Positions 47,468 to 58,438 of a DNA stretch of 64,000 nt are shown here, in pieces. Source of the DNA: Xiphydria camelus (Eukaryota > Arthropoda > Insecta > Hymenoptera > Xiphydriidae); assembly GCA_963678675.1 (NCBI GenBank), contig OY783191.1:10227995-10291994 (forward strand). Reading direction: 5' to 3'. The notes under the pieces were generated by a model that saw only the letters and a program-made list of their open reading frames with translations, was not told the origin of the DNA and ran no database searches. The position numbers were made by a program, and so were the translations under genes. Position 1 is the first letter of the stretch, and every line of letters starts with the position of its first letter.

Positions 47468-47660
47468 GTCGCTTTTCGACAAAGAAGAACAAAATTTCCT
47501 ACATTGGAGTTGTTGAAGAAAAGCTTACAAACTTTGAATTCCGAGTTAAATTTTTGAGGCGCCATGGAAATTCTGAAAAGTTTGTGTATCCTGTAGAGGA
47601 AAATATTTGTAAAGTGCCAAGAGACCGGATTTTAAGGAAGCTTCCTTAACCCGAAAGAAA
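47468..47660 (+). pseudogene. Transposon C-terminal domain, Tigger/jerky-associated type
   Basis: The frame reads RFSTKKNKISYIGVVEEKLT, then FRVKFLRRHGNSEKFVYPVEE and CKVPRDRILRKLP. Tails of this kind follow the DDE domain in many insect pogo/jerky-like transposons. The upstream catalytic part is not present here. Confidence 0.55.
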
Positions 47661-48420
47661 TGAGGCTACAGCTGGCACTCAAATCTACTTTAAGATTTCA
47701 TATTTCTTTTAATCATTACGAAAAAGAATTTGGAAAGATTTTGTAAGAATGAAAGGAATGGTAAAGCGAAGATTATCTGTTTCTATGCATTCAAGTTCTT
47801 AAGGTTTATTATTTTATTTGTATTAGATTTTTGTCAATAAAAGCTGAGTAAAACAAGATCATGCATAACTTAATTTTTTGTCCCATTCAAAGCATGGATG
47901 TTATGAATGGGACATTAGTTTTAATTGGAAAAGAAACGTGTTAATTTTTTTTTGTATTGATATTGATAATATTCTGCATAAGCTTCAATTATTGTTCACG
48001 GTTCAAAATAAACTGTCAGAAAACCAGATCATCTATCTATATATATAAAAATGAATGTTTGTCTGTCTGTCTGTCTGTCTGTATGTCTCTTATACCTTCC
48101 TAAACCGTTCATCCGATTGCGATGAAATTTTGGGAAATGGTTGGACGCATGCCCGCGATGGTTTCTGAGTTAGTAAATCTTATACAGGGTGTTCAAAAAG
48201 TCCCGGTACGGCCGATTATCTCAGCGGGAAAACATTTTAGAGAAAAATGTTTAATACAAAACACTTTAAGGATTTTCCCTTGGCTACCCAGTGGTCGTAT
48301 TGGATTTGACCTTGACCGTGACCTTTAAGGTAATATCAAATGCCTTCCTAAACCGTTCATCCGATTGCGATGAAACTTTGGGGAATGGTTGGACGCATGC
48401 CCGCGAAGGTTTCTGAGTTA

Positions 48421-48546
48421 AGGCCGGTTTTACCAACACGGTATAAACGCGGTATAGCGCTATACTGAGAATAACCAGCAATAAGCCTTATGGGTATTCT
48501 CAGTATAGCGCTATACCGCGTTTATACCTGTTGGTAAAACCGGCCC
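48421..48546. mobile_element. 126-bp Harbinger-type MITE
   Basis: AGGCCGGTTTTACCAACA at left and TGTTGGTAAAACCGGCCC at right are inverted, with TTA on both sides (48418-48420 and 48547-48549). The arms also pair through GGTATAGCGCTATACTGAGA. A related sequence occurs at 35215-35260. Confidence 0.9.
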
Positions 48547-49017
48547 TTAGTAAATCTTATACAGGGTGTTCAAAAAGTCCAGGTACAACTGATTATTTCA
48601 GCGGGAAATCATTTTAGAGAAAAATGTTTAATATAAAACTTTTAGGATTTTTCCCTGGCTACCCAATGGTCATATTGGATTTAACATTGACAATGACCTT
48701 CTAGGTAAAATTGATTTTTTAAAATCCGAACCTCTGTTATATACCGGAAATGAAAAGAGCGGGAAATTTCACGTTCAAATATGTCCTTGACCATTATTTC
48801 CATGTGACCTTTATGGTCAGCGGAGGTCAAATTGAGGTCAAGTACAGTTCGGCTTCGTACCATGAAAGCTGTGGGCCCTGTACAAATTCTTTTTGATAGT
48901 AGGATTTAGGATTTTTTAGTGGCTGTACAATGGTGATATTGTATTTGACCTTGACCGTGACCTTCATTTGGAATCTCTTACATCTGACATAATATTCCAA
49001 ATCAGTTACCAACCAAA

Positions 49018-49302
49018 TTTAATCGAGGTAACAATCATCACTGGCAAATTCAAAGGCGAAGACGTCCTCATTCACGCATACCTATGATTTCCAACGATTT
49101 AACATTCGAATTCAAGCGGCTCCAGTTCCCTTTGCGTCTTGCTTTTGCTATTACCATCAACAAAGCACAAGGTCAATCGTTGACTATTGCTGGCTTAAAT
49201 TTGGAAAATTCATGTTTTTCACACGGCCAATTGTATGTGATTTGCTCCAGAGTTGGCACATCGAAAAATTTACGCGTTTTTACTCCAAATAAAAAAAAAT
49301 AA
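49018..49302 (+). pseudogene. Helitron helicase C-terminal fragment
   Basis: The frame from 49084 encodes LTFEFKRLQFPLRLAFAITI, NKAQGQSL and FSHGQLYVICSRVGT. These are conserved motifs V-VI of Pif1-type helicases from Helitrons, ending normally at a stop. The preceding codons (TGKFKGEDVLI) are in another frame because of a one-base loss. ATP-binding motifs I-III are absent. Confidence 0.85.
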
Positions 49303-49639
49303 AAAACATTGTCTATCCGCTGGCCTTAAGATAAATGAATAAAAGAAATATACTTTCCAATTTAAATTAAATACATGTGTTTTTTTTAGCGTAGCATGGC
49401 TCCCTACCTATGAGTAGAGATATCTGCTAAAAATTCATTAAATGACAAACGCGGTTACTAACTACGAATAAGTATCTGTTTTCTCAGTGTTATTCTTAAG
49501 TCGTTCGCGTTAGGTTAATAACGCAAAATACTAGGATACCAAACGTAGAAATTCGGTCCAGGTACTCGAAAATTCAAAATGACATCTCCGACCGACTACG
49601 ACTCTACGTTTCCTTCTCACAGGAAATGATATTTACTCT

Positions 49640-50807
49640 CGTGTAGGTAGAGCTCCGTCTACCTGCCTGGCAGGGGGTGAGTCGTGATGGTGGCGGCGAC
49701 GGCGGCCGCGGCAGAGGCAAGAGAGGCTCGAAGGCTCTCGGTGCGGCGAGGCTGAGAGAGTTCGGTTCAGTTTGCTCGCGGCGTTTACACCGGGCGCGTC
49801 TGTTCTTCGCTTGTGAGCATTTTTACTCGAATCGCGGTCGACCAGGCCACGAGGGCCGAGTTTCCCGCGACGAAACGATCGTTCTAACCGCGTGGTCTTT
49901 GTCGTGTTCGAAACTTCAACGCACCAACGCGACGAGACGTCGAACAGTTGTCCGTTTATCTGGTTTAGAATTCTGCGCTTCGCCGTTCACGTGGCTCCAC
50001 GATATACGACGATCTCGGCTGTGCGAAAAGTGATATCGGGACTGATTCAGTGAAGTGGCGAAGAAAGTAATGAGAATCAATGACAGGCCTAACACGAGAG
50101 GCATTCACGAGCCCCATGTATTGAGATGCAAAACGGTAGAATCTGAGCAATGAAACTCGTCCGATCGCAAGAATATCCGCCTCGTACGACGGACGCTAAT
50201 GTTTCGGTGAATTGGATCGCTCGTCGATCGATCGATGAAGTTTCCACTGTTTCGCCGTGCGCAGAACCGAGCTTTTTTATTACAAATTAGAGACGAGACT
50301 TTATAGAAACAGCTGCTTTGGGCCAAGGATGCTTGTATTCTCGTAATTCTCTCGTATGAATGTCGAATTGACCTTACCGCAACGCGAGTGACGAACGGAA
50401 AAGTGTTTTCGTAGTGTTCTTCCGGATGTTTCCGTTTTTTCTCTCAGTGGGGTACCGGTACCGTAGATGATTCCAGCGACAATTTAGAGGCCAAGTTATC
50501 TTTCGCGCGCGAAAATCTCGCGTACTTCGGGCCGCGCAGTGATTCGCGGCGCCACGCTGCTGTCGGTGAGTCGCCGGGACAAAGCGAGATACTCGCATCG
50601 AACTTCTCTCTCAAAATTCGAGTGATCATCGAAGAAACGCGTAATTACTGGTGGAACGATCGCGTTGCGAAGGGCCGTGCGGTGGTCTCCTTTGACAATC
50701 GTTGGGAACGCGTCGCGGAGTGTCGTGGTATGCGGTGAGTGAGTTCGGTTCTGGTTCTTTTTTCTCTTTTGTACGCGCAGAAAATCGTGCGTCGTTGCCG
50801 CCGAGCC
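49640..50807 (+). promoter_or_regulatory. CpG-rich leader and presumed promoter/5' UTR
   Basis: More than 1 kb here is clearly richer in G, C and CpG than any other part of the window, with CGGCGACGGCGGCCGCGGCA near 49700. It ends in a pyrimidine tract and GCGCAG at 50780, a good acceptor 28 bases before the start codon. Donor-like GGTGAGTCGCC (50564) and GGTGAGTGAG (50733) precede it, so a 5' UTR intron is possible. The transcription start cannot be placed by eye. Confidence 0.6.
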
Positions 50808-50928
50808 ATGGCAGCACGGCATTTACCAAGCGCTTCGACGCTACAAATTTTCGTCGTCTGCCTCATGTTTCTGCGCGACTTGAACACGGTACTCGCCACG
50901 CGGAGGTACAAGCATAATTTGAGGCACG
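50808..50928 (+). CDS. First coding exon of a secreted or membrane protein
   Basis: The ATG lies in a strong context (GAGCCATGG). The exon encodes MAARHLPSASTLQIFVVCLM and ends ...NTVLATRRYKHNLRH plus one base, before a perfect donor GTAAGT at 50929. A short N-region, a hydrophobic core (LQIFVVCLMFL) and small residues near Val-Leu-Ala suggest a signal peptide cleaved near residue 30. The Arg-Arg-Tyr-Lys that follows could be a processing site. I do not recognise the protein. No second exon was found in the remaining 13 kb, so the first intron is probably very long. Confidence 0.6.
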
Positions 50929-51059
50929 GTAAGTTTTCGACACTTTCTACTACGATCTTCCCCTTGTATCGTTATTAATTTCCTTTTTTTTGTGCGACTT
51001 ATTTTCAAAGGAATTTTATTTACATATTGTAAACTATCGTTATACAGTACTTATAGGCT

Positions 51060-51110
51060 CACGGTAATCCGGCCCCTCGCTAATCCGGAATCCATTGTAA
51101 TTTTATTCGG
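51060..51110 (+). mobile_element. Tigger-type terminal fragment
   Basis: CACGGTAATCCGGCCCCTCG followed by CTAATCCGGAATCC resembles a Tigger TIR. No partner end or coding region is nearby. Confidence 0.4.
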
Positions 51111-51184
51111 TTTTGTTTGTAATTACCTATGTGCATATCAAATTATAAATTATGAAGTTTCTTTAAATGTGTGACTAAACCGTC

Positions 51185-51228
51185 CATAAATAAATAAATA
51201 AATAAATATATATATATATATATATGTA
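51185..51228. repeat. (AAAT)n and (AT)n microsatellite
   Basis: Five AAAT-type units run into about ten AT units. Confidence 0.95.
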
Positions 51229-51399
51229 TAATGTTCCATTTCCTGTTATGATTTCGTGCGAGGCATATTCAATGAATTCTAAGTTACAGAGTAGGTACAT
51301 ATCTGACAAGAAATTGTTTAAATTTATGGTATTCAGTGGTGAGAGAATTATGAACAATCTGGAATTGTTAAGGCGTGAATACCTACACCAAAAAAGCAT

Positions 51400-51935
51400 T
51401 CGCGAACTCTGATCGCTAACGATCGTAAACGTTTGCAAATGTTCGAGAACTTTGTACGGGAGATACGGATACACCAGGACACCAACGCTCGCAAACGTTC
51501 GCAAACACTAAATGTGTGCGAGCATTCGTTGCTGTTCCGTCGGTTTGACTATTTTTGGTTGGCATTCAGCAAAAGTGTCCCATATTAAATAATGGCGCTT
51601 CTAAAACTTAAGATTAAACTAGCTGTACGTGTAGCATCTTTTATCGTATTGTGGAACCTATTACTAGTTAAAACTCTATTTAAATACAACTTATTGATCG
51701 AATGTTTGTGGACACGGAAGAATCCGTCTACACCGAGGTTTTACCGAAAAACGGCGAACAGTCACAAACAACGAAAATCCTTTGAAGTTACCGACTTCAA
51801 GTAGAATAGCTGCGAACCGCGCCAAATGCTTGCGAGCATTTGCGAACGTTTGCGAAATACGCGCATTATTGTCCACACTAATGGTTTGCAAACGTTTGCT
51901 AACGTTTGCGAACGTTTTGCACAGCTGGTGAGTAC
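51400..51935. mobile_element. MITE-like element with AACGTTTGC-rich ends
   Basis: Both ends are packed with CGTTTGC/GCAAACG motifs in both orientations (about 51425-51530 and 51815-51925). The middle (51590-51790) is unrelated and AT-rich. Exact TIRs could not be fixed. Confidence 0.5.
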
Positions 51936-51955
51936 CCGGCTTTAGAGAGTTATTA

Positions 51956-52151
51956 GGCCCTACACGCTACGATTTATCGCACGACATATCGTCCAACATC
52001 CATCGAAATTGCCATCGTAACGACAATCGTAGTGTTGTGTAGGCGAATTGGATGTCGTGCAGTACGTAGCGGCCGTGTTGGATCGCAGTATCGACAGCAG
52101 TACGACAGATCATACGACCCGCAGTACGACAAATCGTATCTGCGTAGGGCG
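51956..52151. mobile_element. MITE, about 196 bp
   Basis: GGCCCTACACGCTACGATTT at the left pairs with a right end that in reverse complement reads CGCCCTACGCAGATACGATT. Several CGACAxATCGT motifs are repeated inside. The ends resemble the GGGCC/GGCCC start of Harbinger MITEs. Confidence 0.7.
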
Positions 52152-52334
52152 TTTATTAGAGAGATGTTAGGGAAAAGCCAAGGAAAATTAAGAATTTTTT
52201 AACAATAGGAATTTGTTTACAATAGGTACTCAAACTTCATACATTTTGAAAGTGGCAGTTTTCTATATGAATCAATTCTCTCTTTTTACCGATAGTAAGA
52301 ATATCAATTACTGATGAAAGCAATGTTAGTATAT

Positions 52335-53334
52335 CAGCACCTCAGAGGTAAAGTGTGTTAAGGGGTAAGGCCACCATGCAACTTTTAAAAAATTGAATTT
52401 TTCTTATTAGCTTAAAACCTTCCTTAAACTCTCAAGAATAAGAAAAAAAAAGGTCTCATGGTCAAAAAAATCTCGAACCGGTCGTTTACGTCAATTTGCG
52501 GAGGCGCCTCGCGGCGCGTCAAATGCATGTTGGGACTTTTAAACGCGTTTTTCTCAGAAGACCATTTTTAAAATCCGGCGTACCGATAGCGGCTTCAAAT
52601 CTTTATCGATTGCCCTGAAATTTTGAGAGTATCTTTATACATATATAATCTAATAGACCACGTAGGGATTTTTCGATATGTTGTAAACTATTTGTTTTAT
52701 AAATGATTAAATATGAAATTCTTACATGAAAACGTGAACTTTTCCTTCATATGCTCACCATTTCTCGAAAAATCGATATTTATAAAATCCCCTACGTGGT
52801 CTATTAGTTTATGATATATATTAAAGAAAAATTGTTGGATTTTTGATCTAGGTTCACTTTTGGAGGTGTAGGCGGTACGCCCGTTTTGGATCCCCAGAAA
52901 AACTCGTCGCAGAAACCAGATCCTAGAGCGACCATTTCTTAACGAAAAATTAAAAACAAAATATTTTTTTGTACCTCTAAAGACACTTGATAAAGTACTG
53001 TATAAGAAAATTCTACAGCTTTTACTATACTCCTACAAAAAATTCCCAAAATCGTCCTTCTTTCTTGACGCGCATGGTGGCCTTACCCCTTAATTCACCA
53101 AATCTAAAGTTTTGGGGAGAGCTATTATAAAGTTTACTTATTATTTAAACCAATGTTGAGAAACCGTCAATTGACTAAATATTGGGGTCTTTGCAAAAGT
53201 TAGTTGTTTGGTCAACTAAACTAGAACTTAAATCTGTTTTCCACTAGATAGAATTTAGTACGGCGGATCCAGAAGTGAAGATAACTCATTTCTCTGAAAA
53301 ATGTGACTTAACACACTTTACCTCTGAGGTACTG
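52335..53334. mobile_element. Nested pair: outer MITE carrying a TTAA MITE
   Basis: Outer ends CAGCACCTCAGAGGTAAAGT and, in reverse complement, CAGTACCTCAGAGGTAAAGT. The inner element (52362-53089) begins GGGGTAAGGCCACCATGC and ends with its complement, between TTAA copies at 52358-52361 and 53090-53093. The inner one therefore landed in a TTAA near the left end of the outer one. Confidence 0.88.
52362..53089. mobile_element. Inner TTAA-flanked element, 728 bp
   Basis: Besides its TIRs it has an inverted pair around ACCACGTAGGGATTTTTCGA (near 52659) and its partner near 52775-52805. It is non-coding. Its TTAA target makes it a third piggyBac-type target user in this window, after the 0.73 kb pair and element C. 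Confidence 0.85.
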
Positions 53335-53751
53335 ATATGAAGTATATGCTACGACTAAATGTATATTTAAAAAATGTTTCTTATGTTAAAAAAGTTATTG
53401 AACAGTAAAAATGTTATTTCACAAAATTGTAATCAATTATTTTCATACTTATTTCTTAATTGGTATGCCCGTTATATGAATATCTATTAATCTGTTTATT
53501 TCCCAGAATAACTAATGCATAATACTCTATATTAGATCTATGCTCGTAATAGTTAGAGAAAATTTATTTATTATTTTAAACTGGAAAAATCCTGGAAAAG
53601 TCAAGGAATTTGTCCTTCATACTTCGCTAGAAACCATGGAATTTTAGGAGTTTGCGTAAGTATTTTGTAGTCCGAAAAAATTGTTGCCCGCGCACTCCAG
53701 ATGCAGGTTGAATGGGTGTTCATACTTGTAGCAGTTCAGTTGCGCAGTTTT

Positions 53752-54120
53752 TTAATGTGCTGCGCAGCAAAAGTAGCCGTGTCTGACACTACCTTTATAT
53801 AGTGTTGGTGCACAAGCACGGAGTTGCGTTAGAGTGAGAGAAGAAATATCATATCGGTAAAGAAGGTTTACATAATAAAGCTTAGGTAGTTTCGCAGTCT
53901 TCCTTTTATTCATAACGGGATTCGATGTTTCAGCGAAGCTTTTCAACTTCTCTGCATTTTTCTTCACGTGAAATATCGCTTTTCTGTAGATACCGCACTG
54001 TTTTGCAACCGTACGTTCGGATGCTCCTGCCTTTATATCGTCTAGGATTTTTAGTTTGTCACTTAGCAACAATTTCTTCCACTTCTTCTCTCTTATTTCA
54101 TTACCTTTTTGCTTATCCAC
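53752..54120 (-). pseudogene. Pogo/jerky-type transposase N-terminal fragment
   Basis: It reads KLLLSDKLKILDDIKAGASE then RTVAKQCGIYRKAIFHVKKN, a CENP-B/psq-type helix-turn-helix, and continues to NKRKTAKLPKL before similarity ends. No DDE motifs follow. A Tigger-type end (GTGTACTGTA) sits at about 54416-54425, suggesting the remnant extends that far. Confidence 0.7.
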
Positions 54121-54813
54121 TTCGCACGTACGAACTTGATATGAACAACTAATGACAATGAGACTGAATGTGAGAGAAACAATTAGAGGTTAGATATCGA
54201 TCGGTATCAACAGCAATGATTAGTATCGATTATTGACAGCGCACAATATTATCATTGGTAATAATATGCTATCACACACACACACGTATTTTGGGCATAG
54301 AAGTGTGCGTTTACGGTGGGTCGTCTCCACTTTGGTTCCTCTCACTATGCGATATCCGAGAGAGGGCAGGAAAGTAGGGGATGGCGAAATAATTGAGTGG
54401 CGAAGTAATCGAGAGTGTACTGTATTTTATTTTACTGAACCATAATATTGCAGTTAAGGGCCTTTTCTCTCTCGTACTCGATTCCTTCCTGAGTCGAAAT
54501 ATTCAACCTATTGCGAACTTCAATGTTTTATTACTACTACGATTCGCAGGTTTAATTTACGTTCTATTTACATTCAAGTGAAGGTCCGACATTGAGTATA
54601 AAATTAGCTGAAATTTCCATTTCTTGCACTTTTAAGCTCTATATTGAATGTTTATGCGGATCCTCAATTCTGCATCCGGGTCATTTATTACAACATTGTT
54701 TAAATTGATGTTGAATGAACACAAGTCTTACATATCAATAAACTTTTTCACTAGGATGATTATATGCTTGTTTCTGTAACACACTTCACCCACCAAATCA
54801 GTGCATATAATTA

Positions 54814-55421
54814 CACAGGTTTACAAAAAAAAAGTCCGGACTGTTTGACCGGACCATGGTATTCCGAGGTATTTTTGCGTCCTGAATCCGATCCCGAGAT
54901 CATCTGAGCCCCATCACGTCAGGAAAACGAGATTTCAAGGTCATTTAGAAGTTAAAATGACCATTTTTTGGAACTGGACCCGGGACAATTTCTCAAGCGA
55001 CCTGTTGAGTTGGAGAGAGGGTAGCTGTTTAGGTCTTGAATACCTTCCAAACATTGGAATGGAGTCCTAAATCTCGACCGCGACTATCACAGAACCACCC
55101 CAGTGGATAAAATGTTGCCATGATCGTTGTATCTCGTGGATTACGATCTCCCTGTCACACAAGGCATCCAATTCTGGCGATCCGTTCACTGTGACATATT
55201 GACAGTGGACCCAGCACTGACCCTAATGGCCTTAGAACCTTGGAGTTATGCTCTGGGTGCTGCTCAGGGCAGTCCCATTTCCTTATTTATTTATTTCGAA
55301 ATCTCGTTTTTCTGACGTGATGTGGCTCAGATGACCTCGGGATCGGATTCAGGACGCAAAAATACCTCGGAATACCATGGTCCGGTCAAATAGTCCGGAT
55401 TTTTTTTTTTGTAAACCTGTG
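54814..55421. mobile_element. MITE with 130-bp inverted ends, 608 bp
   Basis: CACAGGTTTACAAA starts the left arm and TTTGTAAACCTGTG ends the right. The arms pair through AGTCCGGACT, CCATGGTATTCCGAGGTATT and CTGAATCCGATCCCGAG. The unpaired middle is about 340 bases and has no recognisable coding. Confidence 0.93.
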
Positions 55422-55769
55422 TTATTTATGTCCTCTTACCACCTGTTCAAGTATATTTTATTATTGTACCACTTCATGAATAAGAAATATTGATTTTCTA
55501 GGGACCCTAATCTGGACTATTTGTCACAAAAATTAACAATTCTCGGTTACCATGATAATTAAGACGTTTCTCGATTATGATTTGGAGGCTTAATGTCGAT
55601 GCAGTTCTGATGAAAGGAATAAGACGTAGACGTTCCAAATACGTCAAAATAAAATGTAAAGTAATAAAAGATTTATAGGCTCAATGTGTAGGATTAAAAT
55701 TTATTGAGAAACATTGTGATGTAGACGTTCATAATACCTCAAGGATGAAAATGAAATGATTTATGATTT

Positions 55770-56040
55770 TTTTCCTCACTCATACCCATTTCGAGGCCTT
55801 TTCCAGCCTATTTTTAGATCGTAAGATGGCGTTTTTCCCGCGTGACACCGACCGGGAGTCCGCAGGCTGTTAAAAGATTGCTTAGGCCGAAGTGGGTCTT
55901 TTTCCAAACTGATAAACGCAACGTGAACTGAGCCGTGTATACTTATATTTGTTTTGTTTTGAGAAATGGGCATTTCTTCAGAAAAAATAGTACCTATATG
56001 TCATTCGGTTGAAATCCTCGGATTTTTAAGACTGTGACTT
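55770..56040 (+). repeat. Dispersed repeat family R1, long copy 1
   Basis: It matches 59708-59975 in the same orientation over about 260 bases (from TTCCTCACTCAT through TGGCGTTTTT and TTGAGAAATGGGCATT to GAAATCCTCGG-like sequence). No coding content was seen. Confidence 0.9.
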
Positions 56041-57215
56041 GGGAATTCACCTGCGGTTAAACATAGTGGCCATTCGACTGGAAAATAAGGAAAACCGGGA
56101 AGTGTCAGAGAATTTTTGATAGAACCAGAGGGTTTAGGGTATTCTTCTCTTGAATTATTTTATGTTCAATTTTTGTAGTAACTCCGATTAAAATGATTAT
56201 ATCATGTTAACTTAATCCTGAGCAGTAATAAGCTATTTAAATGCAGAGAAAACGTATCCATGTATTTAAAAATTATAATTTATGCGAGTGCAGCCAACTG
56301 TGTATTTATATTGTTTTCATGCTTATATAAATCAAATAAACGCTTGCGTGACAAATGATCTCTTGTAACAAAGCAACATATTTTAAGATTATTTAGTATA
56401 CATGTACAGTAATTTTGGCATATCAATTTTATCCCTTACCCGATTATCGTTAAAAAATACGAAATATTCCTATTAAGACAAACACGTAAGCATTTTTATA
56501 ATATCAAAAAAAGCTGCGAACTATATTATCGCAGCGTTTCAATTGTTTCTTCACATTTCGCAATTTAAAAAGTCAGGGAAAATTAGTGATTTTAGTCAGG
56601 GAAACCGGGAAGAGTTAAGGAATTTTGTGAGAGGAATTGAGTGTCCATCCTGCTCAAATTCAAATTCTAGATTAAAGTTGCTAGAGGATGAATTCTTTTG
56701 GTGGAAAACGTTTATTAAACATTTTATATAATCATTATGGGACACTATAATGTCTACTTAAAATAGTAAATGTCGTTAGTATAATTCAAGAAAACGGTTA
56801 TTACAATGCTTCTATTCATTTTACTATCGACTATTCGGCATTTTGATCTCCATATATAGATCCATAGTTTTCTCACAATTCGCACCAAATAAATACTCAA
56901 CGAAGTGTTTCCCTAGAAATGAAACGATAAAAGCATCAGAAAAATTGATTCCGAGTTTTCTTTTTCTTTTTAATTTTCGACTACAGTCAATTTATGTCAG
57001 TAGAAAATTATGTTATACTAAGAAGATCTCACTTGGATTGTCATTGTTCCATTTTCGACGAACAACACTGCCATGTGTTTACTTGACGCAAATTTTGCGA
57101 AATTTTCAAGCGGGTTTTGGTGATCGAGCCTTTAACTACCAGAAAGAAATGTCGCAGACTAAAAAGACATATATAAACACGATCGTCGTGAGTTTATAAA
57201 TACGAATAAATGTTG
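56041..57215. other. AT-rich DNA, no feature
   Basis: Scattered phrases such as GTCAGGGAAA and AACCGGGAAG (56090, 56573, 56598) recur and look like repeat debris. I see no exon or element boundary. Confidence 0.5.
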
Positions 57216-57232
57216 CCCCCCCCCCCCCCCCC
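57216..57232. repeat. Poly(C) run, 17 bases
   Basis: An uninterrupted run of 17 C, unusual in such AT-rich DNA. It lies at the left edge of a CpG-rich block. Confidence 0.97.
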
Positions 57233-57234
57233 TC

Positions 57235-57670
57235 CTTCTCTTACGCGTCATTTCCCCTTTCGCCTCATCGAAGGATTGCCTTTTCGCGAAAATCTTCACC
57301 CGGGAACGCCCATCCCTGATATATTTATACCTGTAGCTATTTCCGTAATCCTTTGCCGTATTACCGAGAATTCTAATTCATTCGTTCGCGTGAATGCGAG
57401 TCGTACACACGTGACGACCCAATCCCGTGGCCTCGGTGTCTCGTGAAATACGCGTCTACCGGCGTAACGTTAAAGCAGTGACAGTCGCGCCGGAGAGAGC
57501 TCCGCGCCGTACCGGTTTTATATTTAGCAACGATCATGGAACCGAGAGGGCTCTCGAACGGATGCACCCAAGAGGGGCGGAAGAAAGTGTCACCCGCTCC
57601 CCCCTCACCCTTTTTCCCCAAGAAACGTCTCTTTGTAAAATCGCCGATTTACCTATTTTACCCCTGTAAG
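57235..57670. promoter_or_regulatory. Isolated CpG-rich block
   Basis: About 430 bases with many CpG dinucleotides (GTCGCGCCGGAGAGAGCTCC near 57484) between AT-rich flanks. No recognisable protein or transposon. It could be an intronic regulatory element, an alternative promoter or an exon of unknown type. Only composition supports it. Confidence 0.3.
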
Positions 57671-57963
57671 GTTCACGCTATTATATTATATTTCAATTTA
57701 AAAATATGGTTTTTTACTACGTATAAAAAAATACCTACAAACCTTATTTATATGATTATATTAAAATATATTAAAGCAATTGTTATAAAAAAAAGTCAAG
57801 TTTGTAGTTGTTACCAAAATATGTCAACATATAGGTGTACCTACAATTCATAAAAAATGTTGTAGGATACCTAAAGTTTCGTTGTAACCATATGGCTACA
57901 AGATCCCTTGCAGGGTTAAGCAGATTTAGTGTTATGAGGTGGGCAAATAAAAATTATTGGGGA

Positions 57964-57990
57964 TCTCTCTCTCTCTCTCTCTCTCTCTCC
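57964..57990. repeat. (CT)n microsatellite
   Basis: About 13 CT units. Confidence 0.95.
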
Positions 57991-58029
57991 TGAGTACATT
58001 TTTTTGAGAAAATATTTCCGTAGCAGCTA

Positions 58030-58145
58030 CACAGTATGTTCGAGAGCAAGATATACAAAAGGACTCGTAGTTTTATGTTGATTGTCATAGTACCTACTTT
58101 TTCGAGATTGTTGCTGCGCATGCGCAGTTTTTCGCACAAACCGTA
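58030..58145. repeat. Dispersed repeat family R2, copy 2
   Basis: It matches 45535-45650 in the same orientation (ACAGTATGTTCGAGAGCAAG ... TAGTTTTATGTTGATT ... TTTTCGAGATTG). Confidence 0.7.
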
Positions 58146-58438
58146 ATGTATTGAAAATCTCACGGCATGTGTCACGCTGGACACAATTACCGTTTTCAGG
58201 CCCACACGATGTGGCGAATGCCTTCCAGCATTGGACACATCGGCATTTGCTACATCGTGTGGGAGGACGTTGGCGAACTGTATGTGTCCAACGGTGACGA
58301 ACGTTGGCCACATGCAACCTTCGGGCTTCTGTCGGTAAATTTGGGCCGTGTCAAAGGAGCTTCGAAATATAGCGGTATTTATTATCGTGGGCACTTCAGA
58401 AAATGACTCATTCTGACCTGTCCCATACCTCCCGCTTC

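Larger units (their letters stand above)
46180..47700 (+). mobile_element. Older DNA transposon remnant split by a Harbinger element
   Basis: A phrase ATGAATGGGACATG occurs near 46187 and again near 47909 in the same orientation. The coding tail at 47468-47660 is interrupted just upstream by the 901-bp insert. Rejoined across the insert, one copy of the TTA target would remain. Confidence 0.5.
48030..49310 (+). mobile_element. Helitron-like remnant
   Basis: It opens with the familiar TATATATAAAAATGAATGTT and TGTC-repeat start seen at insect Helitron relatives, followed by CCTAAACCGTTCATCCGATT. A block containing ACAGGGTGTTCAAAAAGTCC is present twice (about 48184 and 48560). The end encodes the helicase C-terminus below. 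The middle (replication initiator domain and most of the helicase) is missing. Confidence 0.6.

Noticed and set aside
48050..48090. CRISPR-like TGTC repeat
   Set aside because: It is a simple microsatellite at a Helitron-like start, with no spacers.
57954..58394. 146-codon minus-strand frame
   Set aside because: It runs through a CT microsatellite and two dispersed repeats, so it is not a gene.
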